Part shown: positions 42,173 to 52,725 of the stretch, one piece after another
How the letters are laid out: each line of letters begins with the position of its first letter
Position numbering within the stretch: position 1 is the first letter of the stretch
Source: Olavius algarvensis associated proteobacterium Delta 3
GTDB lineage: Bacteria > Desulfobacterota > Desulfobacteria > Desulfobacterales > CAFBRK01
Length of the DNA: 64,000 nt
Assembly: GCA_903231505.1 (NCBI GenBank)
Contig: CAFBRK010000032.1
Span: 1-64,000, forward strand
Direction of reading: 5' to 3'
Translations under genes and position numbers: made by a program
Notes under the pieces: generated by a model
Told to the model about the DNA's origin: nothing
The model's input: the letters and a program-made list of their open reading frames with translations, nothing else
Database searches by the model: none

Positions 42173-43645
42173 CTATTGGAATAATCGGTGCTTTATGGAA
42201 GCAGCCATCGCGTAAGACCAGGTAGCCGCTTTGAAGGTGATCTGGTTGAAGGGTCCATCCGATGTATTAAAAAAACGGATCAGCGGTCTTGGAAAGTGAT
42301 TTGAAGCAAATAATGAAACGACACTGTTCCAGTACGATTTATCGTCAGACGAGTAATTGATATTATAGAAACGATCGCTGATCTTTCCCGCCCCCTTCAT
42401 GGAAATCGGAGAGTTCTCTTTGCCTTGAATCGTGAGCGACCTGTGCAGGTCTTCATTGTATGAAATGTAGCCATCTTTGAGCGCCTTCTCGGTAATCCTG
42501 GTCCCCGGATAGAAGATCAGACTGTAGCCCTGCAGGGAAAACGGCCTCGGGAATCCCAGCAGCAGGCGCACCGTTTCTGCCAGGTCCTCCGGTGTCTCGT
42601 ATGGATTGTTGAAAATAATATCGTAGACCACCTCTATGCCGAGGTCATGAATCAGACGGGCCATCTCGAGTACCTTGGCATTGGATACGGGTCGGTTGTA
42701 TACATCTCGATTGACCCGTTCGCTGCCGGTCTGGATGCCCACCTGCAGTTTTTCGAGCCCGCATTCCCTGAGAATCCGGATCTTTCGAAAATCAAAGGCC
42801 ATGGGTTCGATCAGCGCAAAAAAGGGTAGGTCGACCTTCTCCGAATAGAGCCTCTTGAATGTGTTGAAGTCCGAAAGCCTTCGCGCCACAAAGCTGTCGT
42901 CCCAGAAGTTGATTCGGGAAAGGTTCGGAATCCGCTTCTTTGCCTGCACCAGCTCGTCGATAACATGTTCGACGCTTCTCATTCGAAGATATCTGCCCTT
43001 GCCCCGATATTGGCGGCGTCGATAGCTGTTGTAGCAGTAGTGGCAGCTGTATGGGCACCCCCGGGAGGTCATGAGGCTGTACTCACCGTTGAAATGCGAT
43101 GCAGAAACCGGCTCGAAGCCGGATGCGGTCAGCACAAAAAAGCTCTCGAATCCCATATCCGGAGGCGGATATCTGTTCAGGTTATTCTCGAGCGGGCGAA
43201 GATCATTTCTAACGATACCCGTTTCCGAACGGTACCAGATGTTTGGGATATCCATACGGAATCGGCCATCCCCGTTCATCGATTCGACCAGATCGAAAAG
43301 CGCCTCTTCCCCTTCTCCCAGACAGATCATATCAGCATACTGAAGGGATTCTTCTGGCCGGACGTTCACATGGGCGCCCCCCCAGATAACCGGCAACGAT
43401 AATTCGCGTTTGATTTCGCCGGTTAAAGCGGCAGCTTTTCGAAAATCATCGGTGACGGTGCTGATTCCGACCAGAGATATTCCTTCTCGACGGATCAGAT
43501 CAACGGTCTCTTGAATCCTACGGGGGGTTAATTGGCCGGGGCAAAAGATGCATATGGCTTCCTGGCCATGACTCGCGAGGAAAGATGCAAGACTCCGGAT
43601 GTTGATGGCATTGCGCAGGAATGAAATCAGTGCGACCCGTGCCAT
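42173..43645 (-). CDS. B12-binding-domain radical SAM protein (copy 2)
   Basis: 490 residues. A cobalamin-binding-like domain (INIRSLASFLASHGQEAICI, LPVIWGGAHVNVRPEESL, ADMICLGEGEEALFDLVES) precedes the radical SAM motif TSRGCPYSCHYCYNS, and then EKLQVGIQTGSERVNRDVYN. The layout suits an anaerobic methylase or other B12-dependent radical enzyme acting on a glycan or lipid. It is separated by 4 bp from the carbamoyltransferase gene and is probably translated with it. Confidence 0.9.
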   Translation of the reverse strand: MARVALISFLRNAINIRSLASFLASHGQEAICIFCPGQLTPRRIQETVDLIRREGISLVGISTVTDDFRKAAALTGEIKRELSLPVIWGGAHVNVRPEESLQYADMICLGEGEEALFDLVESMNGDGRFRMDIPNIWYRSETGIVRNDLRPLENNLNRYPPPDMGFESFFVLTASGFEPVSASHFNGEYSLMTSRGCPYSCHYCYNSYRRRQYRGKGRYLRMRSVEHVIDELVQAKKRIPNLSRINFWDDSFVARRLSDFNTFKRLYSEKVDLPFFALIEPMAFDFRKIRILRECGLEKLQVGIQTGSERVNRDVYNRPVSNAKVLEMARLIHDLGIEVVYDIIFNNPYETPEDLAETVRLLLGFPRPFSLQGYSLIFYPGTRITEKALKDGYISYNEDLHRSLTIQGKENSPISMKGAGKISDRFYNINYSSDDKSYWNSVVSLFASNHFPRPLIRFFNTSDGPFNQITFKAATWSYAMAASIKHRLFQ

Positions 43646-43648
43646 TGA

Positions 43649-45436
43649 TTATTCCGGAGTTCTCTTCTCGATAAAAAATCGGTCCAGCCCAAGGACGTCA
43701 ATTCCGGTTGAAAGAAAGCACCTGACGGCATCCTGGGGCGATTCGACGATCGGCTCACCTGCAATGTTGAAGGAGGTATTCAAAACCATCGGTATGCCGG
43801 TGTGAATTTCAAACTCACGGATCAAGTCATAATACCGTTCATTGACATCACGGGTAACCGTTTGAACCCTTGCCGTGTTGTCCACGTGGGTGACTGCCGG
43901 TATGACGTTTTCCTTTCCCGGCTTGACGCCTGGGGCGAGCAACATAAATGGAGACGGTGTGTTCAACTCAAAAACCTCGCCGGCTCTTTCAGCCAGTACG
44001 GAAGGGGTAAACGGGCGGTAGCTTTCGCGGAATTTCACGCGGGAGTTTAATACATCCTTCATGTCCGGATCTCTGGGATCTGCCAGGATGCTTCTGTTCC
44101 CCAGTGCCCGGGGGCCGAATTCGCTGCGTCCCTGCCACCAACTGGTGATTTTGCCCGTTTCGATGGCTTGTGCCATCGTGCCGTAAAGCGGTTTCATTTC
44201 GCGGAATTCCGTGATGACAACATCAGCATCCTCCCGGCACGATTCCACTGCCTTCCGGATATCGGTTTCCGTGTAGGGGGCTCCCATATAGTCATGGGTT
44301 GTTCGGTATGCCCGCTCAAACCCATCAACCAGGTTGTGGATGTACAGCGCCTGGCCGACGGCGAGTCCGTTGTCGCTCGCACTGGGATACACAAAAATGC
44401 TATCGAACCCGGAGTTGTCCAGGACCTTGAAATTGGCGACGCAATTGAGTCCGACACCGCCTGCAATACAAAGATTTTTCGAACCGGTTTTTTCTCTCAG
44501 CCATTTCGCCAGATATATCATGACGTCTTCAACGATTTGTTGCGCCATAAAGGCCAAATCCTTGTGGTCGTCAGAGAAAGGCTCATCTTTCTGCCTCGGC
44601 TCGAATTTTTGCAGAAACCCCATGCAGTTTCCCAAACTGTAAAGCTTTTCTTTCGGACGGTCTCCCGGGCTGAAGAGCCTCTTCAGGTCCCTCAGCCGCA
44701 GCCCGGCTCCCTCGCCAAGCCGGATTTCCCCTTTTACCTGTTCATAGATTTTGGGGGTGCCGTAGGGAGCGAGCCCCATGGTTTTGCCCTCTTCGTTGGT
44801 CTGGAAGCCGCAGAGCCTTGTTACTTCAGCATACAACCCGCCAAGGCTTGCGGAAACCGGAAACTCCACAATCGTCTCGATCCGGTTGCCGCTGCCTTGC
44901 GCAAGACATCCAGACAACTGATCGTAACCGGTGCGCTTCATCGGAACACCCTGGCCGTCCAGCACCATTACGGCCGCTTCTTCGAATGGAGACGGCAAGA
45001 AAGCCTGGCAGGCGTGTGACAGATGATGTTCCGGAACGATGAATTCCGCGCCCGGAATCCGTTCTTCAAAGAAACGCTTTACATTCCCGTTATGCCGATA
45101 GCTGTATGCAACGCAGTCGATGTCATCGAGTCCGATCCCCGCTGCGTTTAGTACGTGGTCCATCAATCGGCGAAACCCCTCCAGTTTTCCGAAATCGACC
45201 TCGCTGTAATCCTTTTCAAGATCAAACGGCAAATCAATGTGCTGTTTGTAAATGGCCGGGTTGTCGTTCCACCCAAAAGTGTTAAGGTCCGTCTTCGATA
45301 TGGGGAGGAGAATGTCGTACTTTTTCCGGCTCAATCTTTCCAGACTGTTTGCAGCGACGATTTTACCCTCTACGCAAAGAGCGGCGCTGAATCCATGTCC
45401 GCTCGTGGTCAGACCGAGTATGTTTCGCTTTTTCAT
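43649..45436 (-). CDS. O-carbamoyltransferase, NodU/CmcH/TobZ family (copy 1)
   Basis: 595 residues. The N-terminal Kae1-like domain has [40 protein letters not shown] (metal-binding His) and [10 protein letters not shown], with [11 protein letters not shown]. The C-terminal YrdC-like part has [31 protein letters not shown] and [16 protein letters not shown]. Such enzymes transfer a carbamoyl group from carbamoyl phosphate, through an adenylate, onto a sugar hydroxyl. It overlaps the acetyltransferase gene by 4 bp. A second family member is at 52726-54453. Confidence 0.92.
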   Translation of the reverse strand: MKKRNILGLTTSGHGFSAALCVEGKIVAANSLERLSRKKYDILLPISKTDLNTFGWNDNPAIYKQHIDLPFDLEKDYSEVDFGKLEGFRRLMDHVLNAAGIGLDDIDCVAYSYRHNGNVKRFFEERIPGAEFIVPEHHLSHACQAFLPSPFEEAAVMVLDGQGVPMKRTGYDQLSGCLAQGSGNRIETIVEFPVSASLGGLYAEVTRLCGFQTNEEGKTMGLAPYGTPKIYEQVKGEIRLGEGAGLRLRDLKRLFSPGDRPKEKLYSLGNCMGFLQKFEPRQKDEPFSDDHKDLAFMAQQIVEDVMIYLAKWLREKTGSKNLCIAGGVGLNCVANFKVLDNSGFDSIFVYPSASDNGLAVGQALYIHNLVDGFERAYRTTHDYMGAPYTETDIRKAVESCREDADVVITEFREMKPLYGTMAQAIETGKITSWWQGRSEFGPRALGNRSILADPRDPDMKDVLNSRVKFRESYRPFTPSVLAERAGEVFELNTPSPFMLLAPGVKPGKENVIPAVTHVDNTARVQTVTRDVNERYYDLIREFEIHTGIPMVLNTSFNIAGEPIVESPQDAVRCFLSTGIDVLGLDRFFIEKRTPE

Positions 45437-46134
45437 TTAGTGCGGTTCCTTTTCGATTGATTCATAATATGTAGCAGCGCCCGGGGACTTTCGAGTGATT
45501 GCCAGTGGAGTTGAAGCCATTCTTCAGATTGATTCCACCATCGGGCGTGCAGCAGTTCCTCTATGACATCGCTTTCAAATCGGTAGCGAAGAATTCTGGC
45601 CGGCACGCCGCCCACGATGGCATAAGGAGGCACATCCTTTGTCACAACAGCTCCGGCACCGACAACAGCCCCCGTTCCGATTCGGACACCGTCCACAACA
45701 AGAGCCCCCTGGCCCAGCCAGACATCGTGACCGATTACGGTTCTCTCAAACGGTTGGAATATATCACGGTCGGCAAAGGTGCGGCCCACCGGTTGGGATA
45801 CCGAATAGAAAGCCGGATGGGAGCTGACCCGTTCCAGCGGGTGCCGCCCGAGGCCGACACTCACCTCCCCGGCGATAGAGCAGAATTTGCCGATACGGGC
45901 ATGGTTTACCACGGAATTTTTCTGTACAAACGTATGATCGCCGATGGTCGAGTCGACAATTGATGTATTCGTGAAGATCACGTTATATTTGCCCAGCGAA
46001 GAACTTTCATCCACGGTTGCGCCGGAATAAAAACGACATGTTGGGTACTTCTTTTGAAGGCTTGCCAACACAAGCGCCTTGCCGATTGGCTCGCTTATTT
46101 CGTATAAAGCGTTCTTTATTATATTGAGCAACAT
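45433..46134 (-). CDS. left-handed beta-helix O-acetyltransferase (CatB/xenobiotic acetyltransferase-like)
   Basis: 233 residues. Hexapeptide-repeat character runs through [60 protein letters not shown] and [20 protein letters not shown]. The extra-loop sequence [12 protein letters not shown], whose His is the likely catalytic base, and [15 protein letters not shown] match acetyltransferases that use acetyl-CoA to modify sugars. It is predicted to acetylate a hydroxyl or amino group of the glycan. It begins 2 bp before the stop region of the unknown gene upstream. Confidence 0.9.
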   Translation of the reverse strand: MLLNIIKNALYEISEPIGKALVLASLQKKYPTCRFYSGATVDESSSLGKYNVIFTNTSIVDSTIGDHTFVQKNSVVNHARIGKFCSIAGEVSVGLGRHPLERVSSHPAFYSVSQPVGRTFADRDIFQPFERTVIGHDVWLGQGALVVDGVRIGTGAVVGAGAVVTKDVPPYAIVGGVPARILRYRFESDVIEELLHARWWNQSEEWLQLHWQSLESPRALLHIMNQSKRNRTK

Positions 46135-46135
46135 A

Positions 46136-47959
46136 CTATGCTCTTTTTGCTTTCAACGAACCTTTGGATATCTTCTTTTCCAGCTGTTCACACAGGTTCT
46201 TTTTGTATAAATCGTAATCAGGAAACCTGTAAGCCAAATATTCGGATAAACTACTGAGGATTTTCTTCAAATCCGTCCTTACCGGGCCGTCTGGGTCATC
46301 CCTGAGCCAATTGAGCACGTACTCGGCCGCCTCATTTTCGGAAAGTATGATTTCCGGAAATTTCTCCCAGAATAAATAACGATCCGGCGTTTTCATGTAG
46401 TCGATAAAAACAACCTGGCCTCCCCGAACAAGGATTTCACAGGCCGACGATGACAAAGAGGTGATGAACAGATCGGTTACTTCTAAAAAATCAAAGAGAT
46501 CATAATCAGCACCAGTCAAAAAAATATTATCTCGATTCCAGAAAAACGGTGAATAAAAATTTTCATATTTCAGCGTAGGATCTACCGGCTTCGGACGGAT
46601 GAATACCTTTGCCAGTTTTTTCTCACCTATTTTTTGAGCCAATTTCATGAGTCTTACTTCATGGCTGTAACATTCATCGCAGATCCCTGGCGTCAAAAAG
46701 GTGACTGCCGACTTTCCATTTTTAAATGATTTTAGATTTTCAATACGTTTGTGATAGGCTGAAGAGCCGTTTAGAAGACGATGCGAATCATAGCTACCAG
46801 TTTCCAATATTACGGGTATTTTTGACTTTTTATATCTATGCAATTCCTCCAGGTGATGCCCCGAAGAGCACAAAACGTCGTAGTTGTGAAAGAGTTCTCT
46901 GTTATGGAAACGGGACATCGGATAACTGTTTTTACTCCAGAATACTGATCGGCTCCCTTCTTTTCGGATAAATTCATTTCGAATGGCGCGCTCCGTATCA
47001 AAATGCTCAAATGTAATAAATAGATTGTTTCTCCCGTATATAGCCTCCCCTCGCGCTCTAAATACCCACGGTAAAAGATAAATAATTCTTTCCCCGCAGA
47101 AGCCGATTTCGTCAATGGCATTTAGGCAGCAGCGGGCGAATCGCTCCACATCCCTTTTCAACTCGCGATAGGATCCGGCGGTGAGTTCCAGGAGAACGGG
47201 ACGAATGGATTTCATCCGATCGTATTCGAGTTCTCTCGCGTAGGCGGGTGTGACCGTAAAACGGATCGACGGTTCGTCACCAAACAGATCGAGAAAGTAC
47301 TGATGCATGTCCTTTCCGTTAAGGTTACAGACGATATTGCCATGAAATGTAATGCTTTGCTTCCGGTTGTGCCGCAAACGATGCCAAAGGAGCGTCAGGG
47401 ACGAGGAAGCGGCGCTCAGAAAGAACATAATACGGGTAAAGTCCGGCCGCACCCGGAGCCGACCTGCGGCGCGCAGGCGTTGGCGATAACGGCCGGCGAT
47501 CTTTTTACTGACATAAAATACAAATCTGTCCTCCGGGTGTTCCCCGGCATAGCGTAGCGCCAGTTCAATGAACTCGAAGGTCCGGCAAAAGACTTCGGTA
47601 AACAGGAAATGCTTGAGGATATACGTAAAATCGATTCCGAAGAGGTCTGCCCCCGTGGACTGGAACCGTTTCAGTTTCACCCCGGACAACGCTTGTTGTG
47701 CATTGCGATACGCACCGGCCATGACGCCGGTAGCATGCCGGAGGTCTCCGTAGGTCAGTTCACTGCACCGGCAGTGATCGCGGAATACCGGCAGCAGTTT
47801 CCATATTAGTTGAAGCAGGAGGCTCGTCCTGTCGTAAAAAACGACGGCCCCTCCGGGCACACGAAAGAGGACATCCAGCAGCCCAAGATCCTCGAAAACA
47901 AACGTTTCATCGGTCGCAGCTTTGATTGATGAACCGGGTAGCTCGCTCATTTCATTCAA
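46136..47959 (-). CDS. unrecognised 607-residue protein, GT-B-like C-terminal region
   Basis: I do not recognise a named family. The protein has no obvious signal peptide; a weak hydrophobic stretch is at about residues 170-190. The second half resembles the fold of CDP-glycerol or poly-glycosyl phosphotransferases and GT-B enzymes. Examples are [36 protein letters not shown] and [20 protein letters not shown], then [15 protein letters not shown]. The latter is like the donor-binding region that picks S-S-x-x-x-E near the C-terminus. A glycan polymerase or transferase role is an inference. The start overlaps the split radical SAM gene by 4 bp. Confidence 0.7.
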   Translation of the reverse strand: MNEMSELPGSSIKAATDETFVFEDLGLLDVLFRVPGGAVVFYDRTSLLLQLIWKLLPVFRDHCRCSELTYGDLRHATGVMAGAYRNAQQALSGVKLKRFQSTGADLFGIDFTYILKHFLFTEVFCRTFEFIELALRYAGEHPEDRFVFYVSKKIAGRYRQRLRAAGRLRVRPDFTRIMFFLSAASSSLTLLWHRLRHNRKQSITFHGNIVCNLNGKDMHQYFLDLFGDEPSIRFTVTPAYARELEYDRMKSIRPVLLELTAGSYRELKRDVERFARCCLNAIDEIGFCGERIIYLLPWVFRARGEAIYGRNNLFITFEHFDTERAIRNEFIRKEGSRSVFWSKNSYPMSRFHNRELFHNYDVLCSSGHHLEELHRYKKSKIPVILETGSYDSHRLLNGSSAYHKRIENLKSFKNGKSAVTFLTPGICDECYSHEVRLMKLAQKIGEKKLAKVFIRPKPVDPTLKYENFYSPFFWNRDNIFLTGADYDLFDFLEVTDLFITSLSSSACEILVRGGQVVFIDYMKTPDRYLFWEKFPEIILSENEAAEYVLNWLRDDPDGPVRTDLKKILSSLSEYLAYRFPDYDLYKKNLCEQLEKKISKGSLKAKRA

Positions 47960-49288
47960 GAATACGACCCGAATTCCGACGCGGCATCCTGCAGGATGTT
48001 TCTCGCCTGAATCAGTTCCGTGTCGGACAGGTCGCTGATATTGGTGTACGTCCGATCGAATACAGGGCCGAGATTCAGGCAGTACTCGTTTTCATCCCGG
48101 ATAATACCGTCCCGGAGCGCCTGTCTGTAGAAGTAGGTTTTTGGGAAGAGCGTCAGGATTCCGACAGCCGAGTTTTTCAGCCGGAGCTTGCGGATGAACG
48201 CTTCGGTCTGCCGGACCGTTTCCCAATTTTCCCCCGGCCCGCCGACAATGAAGGTGGCATGAACATCGATCAACTGTCGGATGGCATCGAGCTTTTCAAA
48301 AGCCTTGCCGATGTCAATCCGCTTCTGGTAGGTGTCCAGCATTTTCTGGCTACCCGATTCGATTCCGATGGAAACGTCATAGAGCCCGACCTCTGCCAGT
48401 TTTTCGATGAACGACGGCTCGATGCGATCGATTCTAGCCTGAAAGCGCCATTTGAATGAGACCGGCGTTTCTTTGAGAATGCTGATAAATTCTTCAACGT
48501 CCCTTGGGTGGTTCAAAAAATTGTCATCTACGAAATTGAACCGGTCGATTCCATGTTTGCGGTGGACGTCACGCATGTGCGCAACCACCTTGCCGTATGA
48601 GTACCGGGTAATCTTCCTCCCAAAAACCCGGCAGCAATACCGGCAGCTTGCATAGCATCCCCCGGGACGCCAAGACATCCAGACATCTTCCGCTCTCTTT
48701 CAGGAACGCCGTATAACGATCGATCGAAAATGCGTCGTAATCCGGAAAGGGATAGGCATCCAGGTCACGGATGCGCTGTCGATCCCCTCCATAAATAAGG
48801 TTTCCGGCGCCGTCCCTGGCATAAACCCCCGGTACGCCGGCAGCCGTCCCTTTTCGGCGAAACGCACCGAGCAGATCGACAATCGTCTCCTCGCCTTCAC
48901 CGACAACCGCATAGTCAACCGGGGTGTTGCGGAGCAGGAGTTCGGGGATGGTCGACGCGATGGGCCCCCCGATGATAATGACCGTTTTCGGGGAAACAGC
49001 TTTAATGTCACCGGATAGCTGCATCAGAAACCGGTAGGTATAGTTGCCGAGAAACCCTGAAAGCAAAACCATGTCATAGGGTTTCCGTTCCAGCAGCTCC
49101 AGAAAGCCGCGGGTGGTGCCATCGACGTAGCTGTCGTAGGTGTCGAAGAGAATGCCGTGGCGACTCAAAACCGCGGCGATGATGCCCAGACCGATCGGAA
49201 AGTGAAGATTGGACATTTTCTGCCGGTAAGTGCCGCTGTCGTGCGAAACAGCGACATCCGGAACCAGGTTGGCTAATATGACGTTCAT
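47956..49288 (-). pseudogene. B12-binding radical SAM protein (copy 3) split by a frameshift
   Basis: The first part, 49288 to about 48664, is the cobalamin-binding-like domain (VSHDSGTYRQKMSNLHFPIG, TVIIIGGPIASTIPELLL, AVVGEGEETIVDLLG) and ends in CLDVLASRG. The second part, 48663 to 47956, continues in the next frame with CYASCRYCCRVFGR (CxxxCxxC), VDDNFLNHPRDVEEFI and IGIESGSQKMLDTYQ. They meet at a C5 run (48659-48663; G5 on the coding strand). Four instead of five bases would give one protein of about 443 residues. The catalytic cysteines lie at the break, so the upstream product would lack them. Either a recent inactivation or a homopolymer sequencing error. Confidence 0.85.
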
Positions 49289-49343
49289 GGCTGAACAGCC
49301 CTGCCGGAGGGGGCCGAGCGTCCAGTGTGTCCGAAACGGGTGC

Positions 49344-50045
49344 TCATTTCGTCGCCTCCGATGCGATGCCGATGCGGACCAGGTCGGAAATCCCGGCGGT
49401 AAGGGGGGAAGGCAGCCGCTCCGCCCAGCGGCGAACCCGGTCGTAATCCGCCTCGGTATCGATGCTCAGGTTGAGCGACCCTGCTCTCCTGTCTGTGTCC
49501 GGAATGTACCACAGGATATGATACCGATCCGGGTGATCCCAGACCCAGGCGTTGGCATGCTCCCGCTGGTAGGAGGAAACGGTGCTTTTTACGGTTTCCG
49601 TAAAACTTTCAATCGTCCAGATATCGGCTGCAGTCCCCTTCGGAACCCCCTCCCGGCAGTAAGCGTAATCCGCCTCGACCCGCTTCATTTCCCGGTGCTG
49701 GGCAACGATCAGTTCCGGGTCGGTGAAAGGGTTGTCGGCCGTGATCCGGCCCACGAAGGAGATATCCGGATCTTTGAGACACAACGACATCCGACCCACG
49801 ACATCGTCCTCAGGCCCGCGGACCACCGAAACTCCGCATTTTCCAGCGAGGGCCGCCACCGGATCGTTTTCTGCAGAATCTGGAGTTGCAACGGCGATCC
49901 TCGCGCTTTCGGGGCGCGATTGCAGACGACGAAGGAGAAACTCGAGCAAACTCATATTCTTCCAGAAGGGACGGAGCACCTTGCCCGGAAGTCTCGTCGA
50001 TCCGACACGAGCCGTTATGATAAGTAGGGGCCTGTCGTCCTTCAT
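49344..50045 (-). CDS. cytidylyltransferase-like protein, SpsF family
   Basis: The ATG at 50045 (MKDDRPLLI) gives 233 residues; an upstream TTG at 50069 is a weaker option. LIITARVGSTRLPGKVLRPF is the nucleotide-binding loop of CMP-sugar-type transferases; LEFLLRRLQSRPESARIAVA, DDVVGRMSLCL and DNPFTDPELIVAQH follow. SpsF-like proteins activate sugars, in some loci CMP-nonulosonic acids. NeuB-like and PseG-like genes upstream support a nonulosonate role. The 206 bp between it and the methyltransferase gene contain no supported gene. Confidence 0.85.
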   Translation of the reverse strand: MKDDRPLLIITARVGSTRLPGKVLRPFWKNMSLLEFLLRRLQSRPESARIAVATPDSAENDPVAALAGKCGVSVVRGPEDDVVGRMSLCLKDPDISFVGRITADNPFTDPELIVAQHREMKRVEADYAYCREGVPKGTAADIWTIESFTETVKSTVSSYQREHANAWVWDHPDRYHILWYIPDTDRRAGSLNLSIDTEADYDRVRRWAERLPSPLTAGISDLVRIGIASEATK

Positions 50046-50251
50046 TTTTCTGCGGTTATGAAAAGGCAAGCGCCCAATCGACTGTCCAACAATCGCTTTG
50101 CCATTGAATTGAGAAAACCCTTGTTGAGGAAACTCCCCGCTACACGTATCTGTCCCAGGCTAAAACCGCCTTTTCTTACAGACACTTTTCGGAAGCTTGA
50201 AAAAAGTTTCCGGCATTGCGTTATCGTAAATGTTTCCGTGTAAGGATTCGT

Positions 50252-51040
50252 TCAATCCTCCGTTTCCCAATCTTTTTCACCGTCTCTGCTCATATATTCA
50301 ATTTGCCGGTCTTTGCTGATATAACCCTTGAATATACCGATTAAACGTGGCTGCAAAAACATAAGGGAGCATGTCGCATAAAGCATAATGTATGCTTTGC
50401 CTCGCGGCTTGAGGAGGCGGTGGATCTCGTTTATGGAACGGTTTATGTTTGGCGAATGATGCAATACCCCGCTCGAATATACCAGGTCGAAAGATTGACC
50501 CCGTAAGGGCATAAACCTGCTGTCGGCCTGAATGGCCATCCCGTTCGAGTCGAGTGTATCCATGAGCATCCATGCAGCTCCTGCTGCCTGGGATGTGACA
50601 TCGAGGGCAACGCAGGATGAACCGTGATAAGCTAAAAAAGCGCTCTCATCACCCGCCCCGCAGCCGATGTTAAGGGATGTCTTACTCTCCAGTGAATTCG
50701 GATCGACCTCGTTGCCGAAAAGAAAATTGTTCTCTTTATGGAAAGACCCGAAATCATTCAGATATTTTTCGAGCTCTGCCTTAGGTAGACGATAAATAAA
50801 GCTGTGCTCATCTTCATTCAGCCTTTTTTCCCATCCTGCGCCCCAAAACTCTAAGATTTCCCTGGTCTTATCGTATTCATCTTGAGATCCATAAAGCTCC
50901 CTGCATATAAAATCGTACACCTCGCCTTTTTTACCGTATTGAAGCCCGCATCCCGCGCACCTCATCGAACCCTTGTCTTGCGGTATATTCCCGTGACATT
51001 TCGGGCATGCAAGCAATAAGGCCAGATCGGTCATCTTCAT
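50252..51040 (-). CDS. SAM-dependent methyltransferase with N-terminal zinc ribbon
   Basis: Start candidates 51040 and 51034 both follow GGAGG/GAGGAG; the further upstream ATG at 51094 is overlapped by the PIG-L gene. The N-terminal LLACPKCHGNIPQDKGSMRCAGCGLQ has four cysteines as in a zinc ribbon. The methyltransferase motif is LNIGCGAGDESAFLAYHGS and the following SSGVLHHSPNINRSINEIHR. It would methylate a sugar or lipid intermediate. The C-terminus has PRLIGIFKGYISKDRQIEY, a short basic segment. About 262 residues. Confidence 0.82.
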   Translation of the reverse strand: MKMTDLALLLACPKCHGNIPQDKGSMRCAGCGLQYGKKGEVYDFICRELYGSQDEYDKTREILEFWGAGWEKRLNEDEHSFIYRLPKAELEKYLNDFGSFHKENNFLFGNEVDPNSLESKTSLNIGCGAGDESAFLAYHGSSCVALDVTSQAAGAAWMLMDTLDSNGMAIQADSRFMPLRGQSFDLVYSSGVLHHSPNINRSINEIHRLLKPRGKAYIMLYATCSLMFLQPRLIGIFKGYISKDRQIEYMSRDGEKDWETED

Positions 51041-51060
51041 CTCCTCATGCCTCCGAATAT

Positions 51061-51690
51061 CTACCACTCCACGGCCTTGATGCAGGAAAAGCATTCGGCG
51101 GCCCGGACCCCGATCCGGAGCCCTTCGTGTTCATTTTGCTTCCGTATGAAATCGATCCAGGAGTAGTCGACCGGCTCGAGTACGGATCGATAGACTTTGA
51201 TCAGTTCGAGCTTCTGCTCGAGATAATTGCTGATATCCACGAAATAATTGCCGTTGAATGTCGTTTCCGTGCTGTACCAGTTGCTTCGGTACATCAGAAT
51301 CGTTCCGATATGCCGGGCCGCCCGGACCGATGAAAGGGATACGGCGGCATGATCCGAGTGAAAATCCCCGCCCCAGTGGGTCAGGACCACATCCGGTTGG
51401 GTGCGTTGAATGACGTCATCGAATTCGTAGGCAAATTCCTCGTTGTGGATCAGGTGAAGTGTAGGTTTGTTCAGGCAGATGAGCTCGGCGCCGATAATGT
51501 CGGCAGCCTTTTGGGCCTCCTGATACGCAACATCGGCGGATCGGGACACCCCGTTATTCGGGGTGTTGTACCCGGAATCGGTGATGCTCAAAATAAAAAT
51601 TTGGTCTCCCTGTGCCGCCCGTTTGAGCAACATCCCGCCGCACCCGATTTCGACATCGTCGTAATGCGCCCCGATCGCTAGTATTTTCAT
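51061..51690 (-). CDS. PIG-L/LmbE-family N-acetyl-sugar deacetylase
   Basis: 209 residues with the metal motif AHYDDVEIGCGGMLL (about 8-22) and a second His in WGGDFHSDHAAVSLSS. IFILSITDSGYNT and DIIGAELICLNKPTLHLI are also family-typical. Zinc-dependent members remove acetyl from N-acetylglucosamine-like residues. In this locus it may generate a free amine on a lipid-linked or nucleotide sugar for further modification. It is 31 bp downstream of the SPASM gene and 21 bp upstream of the methyltransferase start. Confidence 0.88.
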   Translation of the reverse strand: MKILAIGAHYDDVEIGCGGMLLKRAAQGDQIFILSITDSGYNTPNNGVSRSADVAYQEAQKAADIIGAELICLNKPTLHLIHNEEFAYEFDDVIQRTQPDVVLTHWGGDFHSDHAAVSLSSVRAARHIGTILMYRSNWYSTETTFNGNYFVDISNYLEQKLELIKVYRSVLEPVDYSWIDFIRKQNEHEGLRIGVRAAECFSCIKAVEW

Positions 51691-51721
51691 CTTCCCTGCC
51701 CGGATTTACGGATTTACGTTG

Positions 51722-52714
51722 TCACTCCCAGTCGAATACCTCTTCGACGGTAGCTGTCTTTGTGCGGTAACATTTCCGACACGGTTTGAGCTGCAGCCGG
51801 TTGTTTGCCAGGTGCATTTTGCGCAGTGCCTCCATCTTTTGTCCGTGCCAGATATCCCGGATCGTATCCCGGTTCAAATCCGCGACAGGCTCGTCGAGAT
51901 CCCAATCGGATATGCAGATCGGGACCAGCCCGTTGGCGGTCACCGTAATCCTCTGCCACAGGTAAGGGCAGAAGAGCTGGTCCTCCTGCTCGACACTCTG
52001 GAGTTCATAATCGTGCCGAATGTTGAAACTGACATTGTCCGTGATCGGTTTGAAGGTTTCATAGTATTCGCGCACCCGGCCTTTGAAGTACTCGTATATC
52101 CCCTGGACTTTCACCTTCGGGAACCCGCCGCCGTGGGCTTCCTTGATACTGTAGAGCCGTGAGATATTCGACACCGTCTCCTCGAAGTCCAGGGGTTTGC
52201 GCAGTTCATTGTATTTGTCTTTCAGGGCGTCAACGCTGATGGTGATGTAGTCGAGTCCCGATTCGATGAGGCCCATGCAGAATTCCTCCGAAAGTGCCGA
52301 CCCGTTGCTCAGAAAAGACACTTCCTGGATACCGGCCTCTTTGGCGTACCGGATCATTTCCAGAATCCGGGGGTGCAGGGTCGACTCGCCCCGCCAGCTC
52401 AGGCGGATCGAATAGAGATCGTTCCCGGCGCACTCATCGACCCCCTTTTTGAACAGCTCGATATCCATGTCCGTAAATTCCTGCTCGTTTTCGAAATTCC
52501 TTCGAAAACACATGGGGCAGGACAGGTTGCATCTCGACGTGACCTCGAAATCGACGTGCAGCGGAAACGGCGCCACGTAATGCCACAAGGGGTATTTGAA
52601 CCACTGAAACCGGTTCTTGAAATACTGCATGGGATGGCGTCTGTCTTCCTCCCACCGGCGTTGCCGGTCGCCATCGTCCATGCACAGCTGGGTTACATTG
52701 ATTTTCGTTTTCAT
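51722..52714 (-). CDS. radical SAM/SPASM protein (copy 1)
   Basis: 330 residues. The core motif is HVDFEVTSRCNLSCPMCF (CxxxCxxC) and the barrel strand IRLSWRGESTLHPRILEMI. The C-terminal SPASM-like region has LFCPYLWQRITVTANGLVPI, CISDWDLDEP and LKPCRKCYRTKT, which together supply Cys ligands for auxiliary clusters. Such proteins act on peptides or sugars; the position between a PIG-L gene and a carbamoyltransferase suggests a sugar substrate. It is clearly paralogous to 57419-58393, with the shared sequence YLWQR. Confidence 0.88.
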   Translation of the reverse strand: MKTKINVTQLCMDDGDRQRRWEEDRRHPMQYFKNRFQWFKYPLWHYVAPFPLHVDFEVTSRCNLSCPMCFRRNFENEQEFTDMDIELFKKGVDECAGNDLYSIRLSWRGESTLHPRILEMIRYAKEAGIQEVSFLSNGSALSEEFCMGLIESGLDYITISVDALKDKYNELRKPLDFEETVSNISRLYSIKEAHGGGFPKVKVQGIYEYFKGRVREYYETFKPITDNVSFNIRHDYELQSVEQEDQLFCPYLWQRITVTANGLVPICISDWDLDEPVADLNRDTIRDIWHGQKMEALRKMHLANNRLQLKPCRKCYRTKTATVEEVFDWE

Positions 52715-52725
52715 TGATTTCCCTT

